The notes beneath the pieces are model-generated. The model was given only the letters and a program-made list of their open reading frames with translations. It ran no database searches and was not told where the DNA came from. From ZC4RG20 sp963702105 (GTDB taxonomy: Bacteria; Pseudomonadota; Gammaproteobacteria; Steroidobacterales; Rariloculaceae): DNA of 64,000 nucleotides. The stretch is from positions 1,302,001-1,366,000 of the forward strand of contig OY969712.1 in the NCBI GenBank assembly GCA_963702105.1. Direction: 5' to 3'. Below are positions 1 to 6,933 of this stretch, one piece after another. The position numbers and the translations under genes were made by a program. Each line of letters opens with the position of its first letter. Within the stretch, counting starts at the first letter, position 1.

Positions 1-246
1 GCCGAGCGCATTCGCGTAGTGAAGGTCGAAACAGTCCTGCTGCACGTGGCCCCCGAATATGCCCGAGACGTCCTCGGTATTGCCGACGAAGACCACATTA
101 TAAGTCGGCTCGCGCTGCGGCTCGATGACACGCTCGGTCACGACGTAGACGGCCGGCACGGCCTTGAGCACCGTGCGCCAGACATAAAGGCGGAACTCGT
201 AGCTGCGGCCGGAACGGCCCGTTAAAGCCAAGGTGCCGAGTTTCAC
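1..246 (-). CDS. Partial small hypothetical protein, GIY-YIG-like
   Basis: The frame runs off the left edge; 82 codons are visible from a GTG at 244-246. The visible protein begins MKLGTLALTGRSGRSYEF. It carries a VYVVTE strand followed by NVVFVGNTEDVSG, a spacing reminiscent of small GIY-YIG-fold proteins of unknown function. I see no catalytic Arg or Glu in the visible part, so nuclease activity cannot be claimed. No good ribosome binding site precedes the GTG. The frame stays open upstream into the hairpin at 272-295, so the start is uncertain. The opposite-strand frame here lacks protein-like character. The family assignment is a recollection of sequence pattern only. Confidence 0.5.
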   Translation of the reverse strand, partial: MKLGTLALTGRSGRSYEFRLYVWRTVLKAVPAVYVVTERVIEPQREPTYNVVFVGNTEDVSGIFGGHVQQDCFDLHYANALG

Positions 247-271
247 GGTTACGAGCCCAAAAAAATAGAAA

Positions 272-295
272 GAGCCCGGCCGCGCGGCCGGGCTC
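272..295 (-). terminator. Intrinsic terminator
   Basis: A perfect 10-bp stem (GAGCCCGGCC / GGCCGGGCTC) with a GCGC loop. Read on the minus strand it is followed by TTTCTATTTTTTT, a good U-tract. It therefore ends a leftward transcript coming from the 300-550 region, just before the partial gene at 1-246. Read rightward there is no U-tract. Confidence 0.8.
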
Positions 296-314
296 AGGGG
301 AGGTCTGAAGATTC

Positions 315-440
315 TTACAGGGGGAGAACCTTCAAGCCGCCGGCAGTATACGCGGCACCGTCATGATGCTCTGCAAAGAAGTCCCAAGTCCCGGGTGCTT
401 CTCCCCGAGGCGCGCGGACGAGGCCCGGCAGCCTTGGCAT
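315..440 (-). CDS. Possible 41-aa orphan ORF ahead of a terminator
   Basis: A short frame from ATG 438-440 ends in TWDFFAEHHDGAAYTAGG and KVLPL, which looks more protein-like than its arginine-rich beginning. Its stop lies 20 nt before a well-formed leftward terminator at 272-295, which argues that some transcript ends here. There is no clear ribosome binding site and no family I recognise. It could be a real small gene, the remnant of a longer one, or chance. It faces the VOC gene at 547 divergently. Confidence 0.2.
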   Translation of the reverse strand: MPRLPGLVRAPRGEAPGTWDFFAEHHDGAAYTAGGLKVLPL

Positions 441-546
441 CGCCGCCCGGCTTCGCGCCGGCTTCGCGCGGGACCGGCTACGCTGTATGCTCGGGCCATA
501 CTGTCGTTCGGGCCGCCGGGGCCGGCGACGAGCAGCGGAGGTTCCC

Positions 547-1455
547 ATGTCTATTCCGTCTCGATCGCGCCAACTACTGATCGTCATCGGACTCGCCTGC
601 GCGGCGGCCGCGGCTTCGGCCGACGAGGCCCTGCCGCAGTCCGTCGGGCCGCTGCTCTGGCAGCCCTCGATGAACATGTTCCGGCGCTTCGCCGCGGCGC
701 CCGAGAAGATGTTCGAATTTTATGGCGCCGTTCTCGGCCTCAAGCAGCTGCAGACGTTCACGGTCGGCAAGGGGCAGCACGTCGCGCGCTTTCTCAAAGG
801 CGGCTCGCAGATCAAGCTCACGGCCCGCACGACCGACCGTCGCTATCAGCCGGGCGGCGTAGAGGCCGCGACGGGCCTGCGTCTGCTGACGCTCACCTTT
901 CGTGACGAGCACGCGCTCATTCAGCGCTTCGTCGCGCACGGCCTGCCGGCGCCCGAGTTTCGGAATTTGCCCGGCACGGATCGCCGCGTCGCCGTCGTGA
1001 ACGATCCGGACGGCCAGCCCGTCGAGCTCAACGTCGTCGCGAACGCGCCGCAGGCGGTCTACGACACGATCGAGGTCGGACTCACGGTCAGCGATCTCGA
1101 CCGCAGCCGCGCGTTCTACCGCAGCTTCGTCGGCCTCGAGGAGCTGCCGCCCGCCGACGATCCGCTGTTCCATACTAAGAAGTATTCGTTCAGACACGGC
1201 ACGACGATCGTGACCCTGCGGAGCTTCGGCCGGGACCTGCCTGCCGATACCGGCAGCGGCGGCATCCAGTACGTCGTCAGCAATGTCGATAAGGTCGCGG
1301 CGCTCGCGAAGCAGCGCCACGTAACGGTCGAGCAGCCGCTCAGCGAGCTCAAGGGCTTCTCGCTGCGCACGATCTGGCTCGACGATCCGGACGGCATCAC
1401 GAACTACTTCGCGGAGACGGCGCAAAGCGGCGGCGGCCGCGCGCGCGCAAACTGA
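547..1455 (+). CDS. Exported VOC (glyoxalase/dioxygenase-fold) protein, two domains
   Basis: 302 aa. The ATG at 547 follows a GGAGG-like site (GCGGAGG at about 535-541). A signal peptide (LLIVIGLACAAAAASA) comes first. Two tandem vicinal-oxygen-chelate modules follow. The first, about residues 35-155, contains MFRRFAAAPEKMFEFYG and VNDPDGQPVELNV. The second, about 165-290, contains TVSDLDRSRAFYRSFVGL and WLDDPDGITNYF. Tandem VOC modules form the metal site of glyoxalases, ring-cleaving dioxygenases and resistance proteins; the substrate here cannot be told. Periplasmic location is inferred from the signal peptide. It is followed after 29 nt by a small gene with its own strong ribosome binding site. 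Confidence 0.85.
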   Translation: MSIPSRSRQLLIVIGLACAAAAASADEALPQSVGPLLWQPSMNMFRRFAAAPEKMFEFYGAVLGLKQLQTFTVGKGQHVARFLKGGSQIKLTARTTDRRYQPGGVEAATGLRLLTLTFRDEHALIQRFVAHGLPAPEFRNLPGTDRRVAVVNDPDGQPVELNVVANAPQAVYDTIEVGLTVSDLDRSRAFYRSFVGLEELPPADDPLFHTKKYSFRHGTTIVTLRSFGRDLPADTGSGGIQYVVSNVDKVAALAKQRHVTVEQPLSELKGFSLRTIWLDDPDGITNYFAETAQSGGGRARAN

Positions 1456-1484
1456 GGCCGCCGTCCCAACAGAGGAGAGAGGGC

Positions 1485-1832
1485 ATGGACCGGACATCGG
1501 GAGCGTCCGCCGGCGGAGCGCAGCCGGGCATGAAGCTCGTCGAAGAGTGCCGGGGCACGGGCGAGCTCGTGCTGGGCGAGCGCGCCTTCCGCGGCGTCGG
1601 TTACCGCATCAACCGCTTTCAGGGGATGGCGGCTTCCGGGCTGCCCGTGCCGGGCCTGCACCGCATCGAAGGCCGCATCGACGTCGCGGCCGTGCCGCTG
1701 CCCGGCGGCCTCGTGGATCGGGACGTCACGCTGCGCCTCGAGGACGGCCGCGCGCTGCGCGTCACGATCACCGCCGAGGACGGGCAGGTGCTGGCGGAGG
1801 GCCACGGCCCCTCGCGTTGCCAGTGCTGCTGA
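1485..1832 (+). CDS. Small hypothetical protein
   Basis: 115 aa, cytoplasmic by sequence (no signal or membrane segment). The ATG at 1485 is preceded by AGGAGAGAGGGC, a strong ribosome binding site. The protein has alternating hydrophobic beta-strand-like stretches (ELVLGERAFRGVGYRI, DVTLRLEDGRALRVTI) and ends in a cysteine cluster, SRCQCC. The short, mostly beta composition suggests a small barrel or sandwich. I recognise no family. It lies 29 nt after the VOC gene and 13 nt before the MetE-like gene, so the three probably form one operon. Confidence 0.65.
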   Translation: MDRTSGASAGGAQPGMKLVEECRGTGELVLGERAFRGVGYRINRFQGMAASGLPVPGLHRIEGRIDVAAVPLPGGLVDRDVTLRLEDGRALRVTITAEDGQVLAEGHGPSRCQCC

Positions 1833-1845
1833 CCGGTCCGCACCG

Positions 1846-2985
1846 ATGCGGCGCAGCACGGACAGGATCCTGACGACTCATACGGGCAGCCTGCCGAGCA
1901 TCGAGGCGCTCGCCGGCACCGAGGCCGACTACGAGCCGCGGCTCGCGGCGGCGGTCGCCGAGGTCGTCGCGCAACAGCGCAGCACCGGTCTCAACGTCAT
2001 CAACGAAGGCGAGTACACGAAAGGCGGCGACTGGCTGTCGTTCATGGACGGGCGCCTCGGCGGCTGTGAGATCGCGAGCGGCGGCAAGGCGGGCTCGGCC
2101 CTTTTCAAGGGCAGGGAGCAGCGCGAGTTCGCCGAGTTCTACCGCTACGCCGCTGAGCGCGGCACCTTGTTTTATGCGCCTGGCGAGCAGATGCGCGTCT
2201 CGCGCAACTATTGGCGCTGCACGGCACCGGTGACTTACGAAGGCGAGGCCGCGCTCGGGCGCGAGATCCGCGAGCTCGTCGCGGCCGCTGGCACCGAAGA
2301 CGTGTTTCTCACGACGACGGCTCCCGCGAGTCTCGAGCCTTACTACACGAACGAGTACTACCCCACGCAGGAAGAGTTCCTCTTTGCGCTCGCGGACGCG
2401 CTGCACGTCGAGTACCGCGCGATCGTCGATGCGGGCCTCATCGTCCAGGTGGACGACGCGTGGCTGCCGGCGATGTGGGACCGCATCGGCATCGACATGG
2501 GGCTCGAGGCGTTCAAGAAGCACTGCCTAGTTCGCGTGGAGGCGCTGAACCACGCGCTCGCCGGCATTCCCGAGGAGCGAATCCGCTACCATCTGTGCTG
2601 GGGCAGCTGGCACGGCCCCCACGTCTACGACCTCGAGCTCCGGCATCTCGTCAACGTCATGCTCGCCGTGAACGCGGGCGCCTACCTCGTCGAAGCCGCC
2701 AATGCGCGCCACGAGCACGAATACGTGGTGTGGCAACAGACCCGGCTCCCGGACGGCAAGATCCTCGTGCCGGGCGTCGTCACGCATTCGACGGACCTCG
2801 TCGAGCACCCGGACCTCGTGGCGCAGCGCATCGAGCGCTTCGCCGCAGCCGTCGGCCGCGAGAACGTCATCGCCGGGACGGACTGCGGCTTCGGCGGCCG
2901 ATCGCATCTGCAGATCGCATGGGCCAAGCTCGGAGCCCTGGTCGAAGGCGCCGGCCGCGCCTCGCAGATGCTCGGGTTCGGCTGA
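1846..2985 (+). CDS. Cobalamin-independent methionine synthase C-terminal-like protein
   Basis: 379 aa, the size of a stand-alone MetE catalytic (C-terminal) domain rather than full MetE (about 750 aa). It begins RILTTHTGSLP, the usual opening of this family. Candidate zinc ligands are all present: the His and Cys of HLCWGSWHG, a Glu in the VEAANARHEHE strand, and the Cys of AGTDCGFG. Such short homologues methylate homocysteine or other thiols from unknown donors, or cleave thioether-type substrates, so the reaction here is open. The ATG at 1846 follows the preceding stop by 13 nt without a clear ribosome binding site, suggesting coupling. A second family member lies at 55247-56344. Confidence 0.85.
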   Translation: MRRSTDRILTTHTGSLPSIEALAGTEADYEPRLAAAVAEVVAQQRSTGLNVINEGEYTKGGDWLSFMDGRLGGCEIASGGKAGSALFKGREQREFAEFYRYAAERGTLFYAPGEQMRVSRNYWRCTAPVTYEGEAALGREIRELVAAAGTEDVFLTTTAPASLEPYYTNEYYPTQEEFLFALADALHVEYRAIVDAGLIVQVDDAWLPAMWDRIGIDMGLEAFKKHCLVRVEALNHALAGIPEERIRYHLCWGSWHGPHVYDLELRHLVNVMLAVNAGAYLVEAANARHEHEYVVWQQTRLPDGKILVPGVVTHSTDLVEHPDLVAQRIERFAAAVGRENVIAGTDCGFGGRSHLQIAWAKLGALVEGAGRASQMLGFG

Positions 2986-3006
2986 GCGCCGGACGGCACG
3001 CGGGAA

Positions 3007-3387
3007 TCAGGAGCGCGAGAACCAACCGGGTTTCGAAAAGACGTCGAGGTTCGTCTGCCGCGGCGCGCCTTTCTCTGCGGCCGGCGCGCCGTCCTCGCTT
3101 TTCGTCGGCGGCGCGGCCGCTTCCGGACTGCGATCCCGGTCGTAATGGCTGTCGAGTATGTCGTCGGCAAGGCGCGCCGCGCAGGCGGCGGCGTCGCCCA
3201 TCGTAAATTTCATGCGGCCGCCGAATACGCGGCTCCGAACCGTGACGAGGGCAGGCTCATCGCCGACGGCCCACCATTGAAACTCGACGCCGTCTACAAC
3301 GATGCGCCGGCTGATGAGCCGAGTGCTCGTGAGGTCGTCGTTCGGCCCGGCGTCCTCGCCGGAGGAATCATGTCCGTCCACCGACAT
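3007..3387 (-). CDS. Hypothetical protein
   Basis: 126 aa from ATG 3385-3387; a TTG at 3399 would add four residues. The central part (RRIVVDGVEFQWWAVGD, then TVRSRVFGGRMKFTM) looks like a folded beta-rich domain with a conserved-looking tryptophan pair. The C-terminal third is charged, proline/alanine-rich and probably disordered. There is no signal peptide or membrane segment. The codon pattern is more protein-like than the opposite strand. It converges with the MetE-like gene and diverges from the cytochrome c gene. No family recognised. Confidence 0.6.
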   Translation of the reverse strand: MSVDGHDSSGEDAGPNDDLTSTRLISRRIVVDGVEFQWWAVGDEPALVTVRSRVFGGRMKFTMGDAAACAARLADDILDSHYDRDRSPEAAAPPTKSEDGAPAAEKGAPRQTNLDVFSKPGWFSRS

Positions 3388-3726
3388 GGCGATATGCAAA
3401 GGCGTTCCAAAGGCGTTTAGGAGTACGAAGGAATGTCCGGCCTTGGCTTCTAGCTAGTCGAGCTAACTATATAGGTAGAGGAGGCGCCGGGCCAAGCCGG
3501 GTCGTGCGGAATGTGAACCGGGTCACGCGGCGCGGCGCGCTCGGGCGGGGATGCGGGGGAGGGGCCGCACGGCCGGCGCCGCTGCCCCGGGCTGCGGTCG
3601 GGGCCGCCGGCCGCAGCCCCCTTCGGTTGCGCGGAGAGCCTAAGCATGTGCAAAATCGAACCCCGGCAAGGCCGCGCCCCGCCGGGCGCAGCCCGTCCGG
3701 ATGCTGAAAAACTAGAAGGGGTCCGC
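3388..3726. other. Divergent intergenic region with an imperfect inverted repeat
   Basis: About 340 bases separate the hypothetical gene on the minus strand from the cytochrome c gene on the plus strand. It contains a locally AT-rich patch at 3449-3475 with TAGCTAGTCGAGCTAACTA (3451-3469), a 7-bp inverted repeat with one mismatch. This is a candidate operator or promoter core. The rest is very GC-rich, and I see no convincing gene or full promoter in it. Confidence 0.4.
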
Positions 3727-4614
3727 ATGTCAACATATCGTGGGGGAATCCTGGCTGCCGCGGCAGCCGTGGCGGCTCTGGTTCTGATCGCCGGGCCGGC
3801 ATCCGCAGACGAGAATCTGCTCGCGCGCGGCAAGTATCTCGTCGACGGCATCGCGGGCTGCGGCAACTGCCACTCCCCGCGGGACAAGGACGGCAATTTC
3901 ATCAAGGGTAAGGAGTTTTCCGGGGCCTACGTCATCACCGATCCCGGCTTCAAGGCCTACGCGAAGAACATCACGCCCGACCCTGAAACCGGCATCGGTA
4001 AATGGACGCCGCAGCAGATCGCGCGCGCTATCCGCGAGGGCATCACGCCGGACGGCAAGCTGCTCGGTCCGCCGATGTCCTTCGAGTTCTACCGCGACAT
4101 TTCCGATTCGGACATCGACGCCATCGTCGCGTACATCCGCTCCGTGCCGGCCGTGCGCAACGAGGTGCCGAAGAGCGAGTACTACGCGCCCCTCCCGCCG
4201 AACTACGGTCCGCCCGTCGGCCACGTGCCCGAGGTGCCGCGTGAGGATCAGGTCGCGTATGGCCAGTACCTTGCCGGGCCGATGGGGCACTGCATGGATT
4301 GCCACACGCCGCGCGTGAAGGGTGTCCTGCAGCGTGACAAGATGGGCGCGGGCGGCAACGTCTACAGCAAGCCTTTCGTCTACAGCTGGACGGCCGTGTC
4401 GCGCAACGTCACCCCGAATCCGACCGCCGGCATCGGCAAGTGGACGGATGCCGAGATCAAGCGCGCGATCACGCAGGGCATCAGCCGCGACGGCACGAAG
4501 CTCAAGCCGTTCATGCCGTTCGAGCTTTATCAGAACATCGACGAGGAAGATCTCGACGCGATCGTAGCGTACCTGCGCTCGCTGCCTCCGTTCCCGCCGA
4601 TCCAGCAGAAGTAG
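3727..4614 (+). CDS. Diheme cytochrome c, exported
   Basis: 295 aa. ATG 3727 follows GAAGGGG. The signal peptide ends near PASADENLL. Two c-type heme motifs are present, CGNCH (Cys45, Cys48, His49) and CMDCH (Cys189, Cys192, His193). Each is followed by a similar domain ending in MSFEFYRDISDSDIDAIVAY or MPFELYQNIDEEDLDAIVAY, so the protein is an internal duplication with a methionine in each half as likely sixth ligand. It resembles the cytochrome subunits of membrane-bound alcohol/sugar dehydrogenases and thiosulfate-type diheme cytochromes. No dehydrogenase gene is adjacent, so its electron donor is unknown. Periplasmic. Confidence 0.9.
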   Translation: MSTYRGGILAAAAAVAALVLIAGPASADENLLARGKYLVDGIAGCGNCHSPRDKDGNFIKGKEFSGAYVITDPGFKAYAKNITPDPETGIGKWTPQQIARAIREGITPDGKLLGPPMSFEFYRDISDSDIDAIVAYIRSVPAVRNEVPKSEYYAPLPPNYGPPVGHVPEVPREDQVAYGQYLAGPMGHCMDCHTPRVKGVLQRDKMGAGGNVYSKPFVYSWTAVSRNVTPNPTAGIGKWTDAEIKRAITQGISRDGTKLKPFMPFELYQNIDEEDLDAIVAYLRSLPPFPPIQQK

Positions 4615-4696
4615 AGCGAAGCGGCAGACGCAGGCGCAACAGCAGCAGACGCAGCCTCGGAAGCAGCAGACGCGGGCGCACGTTTGCGTCCTTTGC

Positions 4697-4728
4697 GGGA
4701 CCGCCGGGACGAGCCTCCCGGCGGTCCC
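4697..4728. terminator. Perfect hairpin between convergent genes
   Basis: A 13-bp perfect stem (GGGACCGCCGGGA / TCCCGGCGGTCCC) with a 6-nt loop lies between the cytochrome c gene and the RCK_C gene, which converge. There is no U-tract on either strand, so it is a likely stem-only, bidirectional stop or transcript-stabilising structure. The preceding 70 bases carry imperfect CAGCAGACGC repeats. Confidence 0.55.
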
Positions 4729-4795
4729 GTCTCCGGCGGCCCCCGCAGCGCCGCAGCCCCCTTGGCTACCGCGTCTACCGCCGGCGCCAACCCTC

Positions 4796-5572
4796 TCATC
4801 GGCCCTCGAGCGGATCCCGGACTTTCCGCTCGGCCCTTTCCTCCGATTTCATGACGGCCTTGGCCCGGTGATGCTCCGCGTCGCCGTGGCGGCCTTGCTT
4901 GCGCACGTCGAGCGCTTCGATCTGCTCGATGCGCCCGTACGCGAACAGCGTGTCTTCGCAGAGCAGCCGCGTCTCGCCGCGGGGCGCGCCTAGAAAGGCG
5001 CCGTCGGGCCGCTGCACGGCGAGCACGAGGATGCCTTCCTTGCTGAGCTCGGCTTCGGCCAGCGTTTTCCCGACGAGCCAGTCGCCTTCCGTGAGCTGCA
5101 GCTCGACGATGCGGTACTCGCTCGTGAGGTGCAGCACGCTCGCGTAATCCTGCACGTGCAGGTGCGTATAGCGCCGCAGCGCGCGTTCCACGTGCCGCGA
5201 AAGGCGCCGGTCGAGCCAGTCGCTCGATGCGGCCGACCAGAGCACGAAGAGCCCTACGACGAGCAGCGCGAAGCGATAGCCGAGCTGCGCTGCGCTGCTC
5301 CTGCCGACGAAGGTCAACGCGAGCGACGTGACGGCCGTAACGATGCCCGCGTTGCCGAGCAGCATGAGCATCATGAGGATACGCCGGCGGACCGGGTGAT
5401 TGACGACGCGCTCGCTTTCGGTCGTCGTAAAGCCCGAACCCGTGAAGGCCGAGCGCGCCTGAAATTTCGCGACCTCCTTCGAGAGCCCGGTGTGGATCAG
5501 CGCGAGCGTCGCGACGCGGGTGACGAGCAGGGAGACGATGAGCACGACGAGCAGGGAGGCGGCGGCCAGCAT
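4796..5572 (-). CDS. Membrane protein with RCK_C (TrkA C-terminal) domain
   Basis: 258 aa. The N-terminus is a membrane helix (LVVLIVSLLVTRVATLALI), followed by ARSAFTGSGFTTTESE, a TrkH-filter-like stretch typical of this family, then two more membrane helices to about residue 115. A soluble part follows with an RCK_C/TrkA-C fold (about 150-235: RIVELQLTEGDWLVGKTLA ... LLCEDTLFAYG) that in relatives senses ligands controlling cation flux. The C-terminus is charged. Transport by the protein itself is unproven, and a gating or regulatory role in K+ homeostasis is inferred. It follows the histidine kinase gene in the same direction after about 75 nt. Confidence 0.8.
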   Translation of the reverse strand: MLAAASLLVVLIVSLLVTRVATLALIHTGLSKEVAKFQARSAFTGSGFTTTESERVVNHPVRRRILMMLMLLGNAGIVTAVTSLALTFVGRSSAAQLGYRFALLVVGLFVLWSAASSDWLDRRLSRHVERALRRYTHLHVQDYASVLHLTSEYRIVELQLTEGDWLVGKTLAEAELSKEGILVLAVQRPDGAFLGAPRGETRLLCEDTLFAYGRIEQIEALDVRKQGRHGDAEHHRAKAVMKSEERAERKVRDPLEGR

Positions 5573-5647
5573 CGAGGCGGTTACTCTCGTTTATGGATTG
5601 TCCCGGGATGAAGCAGGATCGGTGCCCGACCGGACGCCGGAGCCGGA

Positions 5648-6742
5648 TCAATGGGCTCTTCTAGGCAGCCGTACCGATACGTCCGTGAGCCCCCGGCCGC
5701 TCGACTCGATTCGCAGCGTCCCGCCGTGGGCCTCGGCGATTTGGCGGGCGATGAACAGGCCGAGCCCGAGCCCACGCGTGCGGCGGCTTTGCCGGGAGGG
5801 CAGGGAGGGGAGTTGCGTCAGCGGGTCGAGCATGACCCTCTGTACCTCGGGGGGTATCGGGGCGCCGCGGTTCAGCACGTGCAGCTCGACGCACGTCGGA
5901 TCGTCGGCCGCTTCGGCCTCGATGCGCACCGGCGTGCCGCGCCGGCCATGCTCGAGGGCATTGGCCACGATATTCGAGAGCATCTGCTCGATTCGGGCCT
6001 CGTCCCAAACGCCTTCGAGATCGCCGCGGCACTCCAGCTCGAGCCGGACCTTCGGATGCAGCGTCTCGAGCTCTTCCACGGTATCGGCGCAGATCTTGCC
6101 GAGCTCGGTTGGCGCCGGCGCCACGGGCAGCGCCGCGCCGAGACGCGTGCGGGTGAAGTCGAGCAGGTCGTTGGCGAGATTTCGGAGCCGGAGAGTGCTG
6201 TTGCGGATGCGGCGGGCCGCCGCCCGATTTGCCACGTCGAGGTGCTCGTCCGCGAGCAGCGTGTCCGCGGAAGCGAGAATGGCGCCGAGCGGGGTCCTCA
6301 CGTCGTGGGCGAGGATCGCGACGAGCAGATCTCGCCCGCGCTCGACTCGCTCGTAGAAACACTTGATGGTTTCCGTGGACATCCGATCGAGCGCCTCGCT
6401 GAAGCGCGCCAGCTCCTCGATGGCGTCGGCCGGCTCGAGATGCGTGTGCCGGCTCCAGCCGCGTACGACCGCCGTGCGCAGTACGCGGTATTCGCAGATC
6501 ATTTCGTCGAGCGAAAAGCTTTGCGCGAGCCGCTCGGCCGCGTGCTGCTCGGCGGCCGCAGTGAGCGGCTCCCCTCGCGGCAGAGCCAGGTGGGCCGCGA
6601 TCGCGCGCAGCACCTGGGCGGCCGGAGACCTGAGCGCCTGGGTGTCCAGCGCGCGAGCGGGCTCGATCTGACTATGCGCAAAGGCTTCCCAGTCGGAGAG
6701 AATCGGCTCGGTGTTGGCCTCGATGTACTCCGACAGCGCCAT
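5648..6742 (-). CDS. Sensor histidine kinase with helical (RsbRD-like) N-terminal domain
   Basis: 364 aa, soluble. ATG 6740-6742 follows GGAGGGAGAA. Residues 1-130 form an all-helical domain (ALSEYIEANTEPILSDWEAF ...) of the kind seen in RsbRD-type sensors, with no membrane segment. The HisKA phosphoacceptor is His146 in AILAHDVRTPLGAI. The ATPase domain shows the N box (MLSNIVANALEHG) and the G box (GLGLGLFIARQIAEAHGG). There is no receiver domain and no adjacent response regulator, so the partner is elsewhere. A close relative with the same architecture is at 62406-63566. A good promoter with a 7-bp inverted repeat lies just upstream (6762-6790). Confidence 0.9.
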   Translation of the reverse strand: MALSEYIEANTEPILSDWEAFAHSQIEPARALDTQALRSPAAQVLRAIAAHLALPRGEPLTAAAEQHAAERLAQSFSLDEMICEYRVLRTAVVRGWSRHTHLEPADAIEELARFSEALDRMSTETIKCFYERVERGRDLLVAILAHDVRTPLGAILASADTLLADEHLDVANRAAARRIRNSTLRLRNLANDLLDFTRTRLGAALPVAPAPTELGKICADTVEELETLHPKVRLELECRGDLEGVWDEARIEQMLSNIVANALEHGRRGTPVRIEAEAADDPTCVELHVLNRGAPIPPEVQRVMLDPLTQLPSLPSRQSRRTRGLGLGLFIARQIAEAHGGTLRIESSGRGLTDVSVRLPRRAH

Positions 6743-6760
6743 TTCTCCCTCCCGCCGATC

Positions 6761-6790
6761 TATTTTACAGAATAAAATACGTACTGCGAA
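6761..6790 (-). promoter_or_regulatory. Promoter and inverted repeat upstream of the histidine kinase
   Basis: On the minus strand, TTCGCA (6785-6790) and TAAAAT (6762-6767) are separated by 17 bp, a plausible sigma-70 promoter 20 nt before the start codon. The -10 lies inside a perfect 7-bp inverted repeat, TATTTTA-CAGAA-TAAAATA (6761-6779), and the -35 overlaps CTGC-GAATT-GCAG (6784-6796). Both palindromes are candidate operators. The patch is markedly AT-rich against its surroundings. Confidence 0.55.
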
Positions 6791-6933
6791 TTGCAGACCC
6801 TAAAGAACTCTGGGGACACGGGAGGGTGAGGGTCCGGAGCGAGGGGAGAGGCGAACGGCGGCGAGACGCGACGGTCGGGAAGACCGAGAAGCGGCGGACG
6901 GAAAGACGCGAATACGCTCAGGGTGCCGCGGCG

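Noticed and set aside
19..225. Rightward 68-codon frame at the left edge
   Set aside because: It is antisense to the minus-strand frame, which has a more protein-like sequence and a recognisable strand pattern.
574..1497. Long leftward frame opposite the VOC gene
   Set aside because: Arg/Ala/Asp-rich composition typical of high-GC antisense frames; the plus strand carries the VOC domains and a signal peptide.
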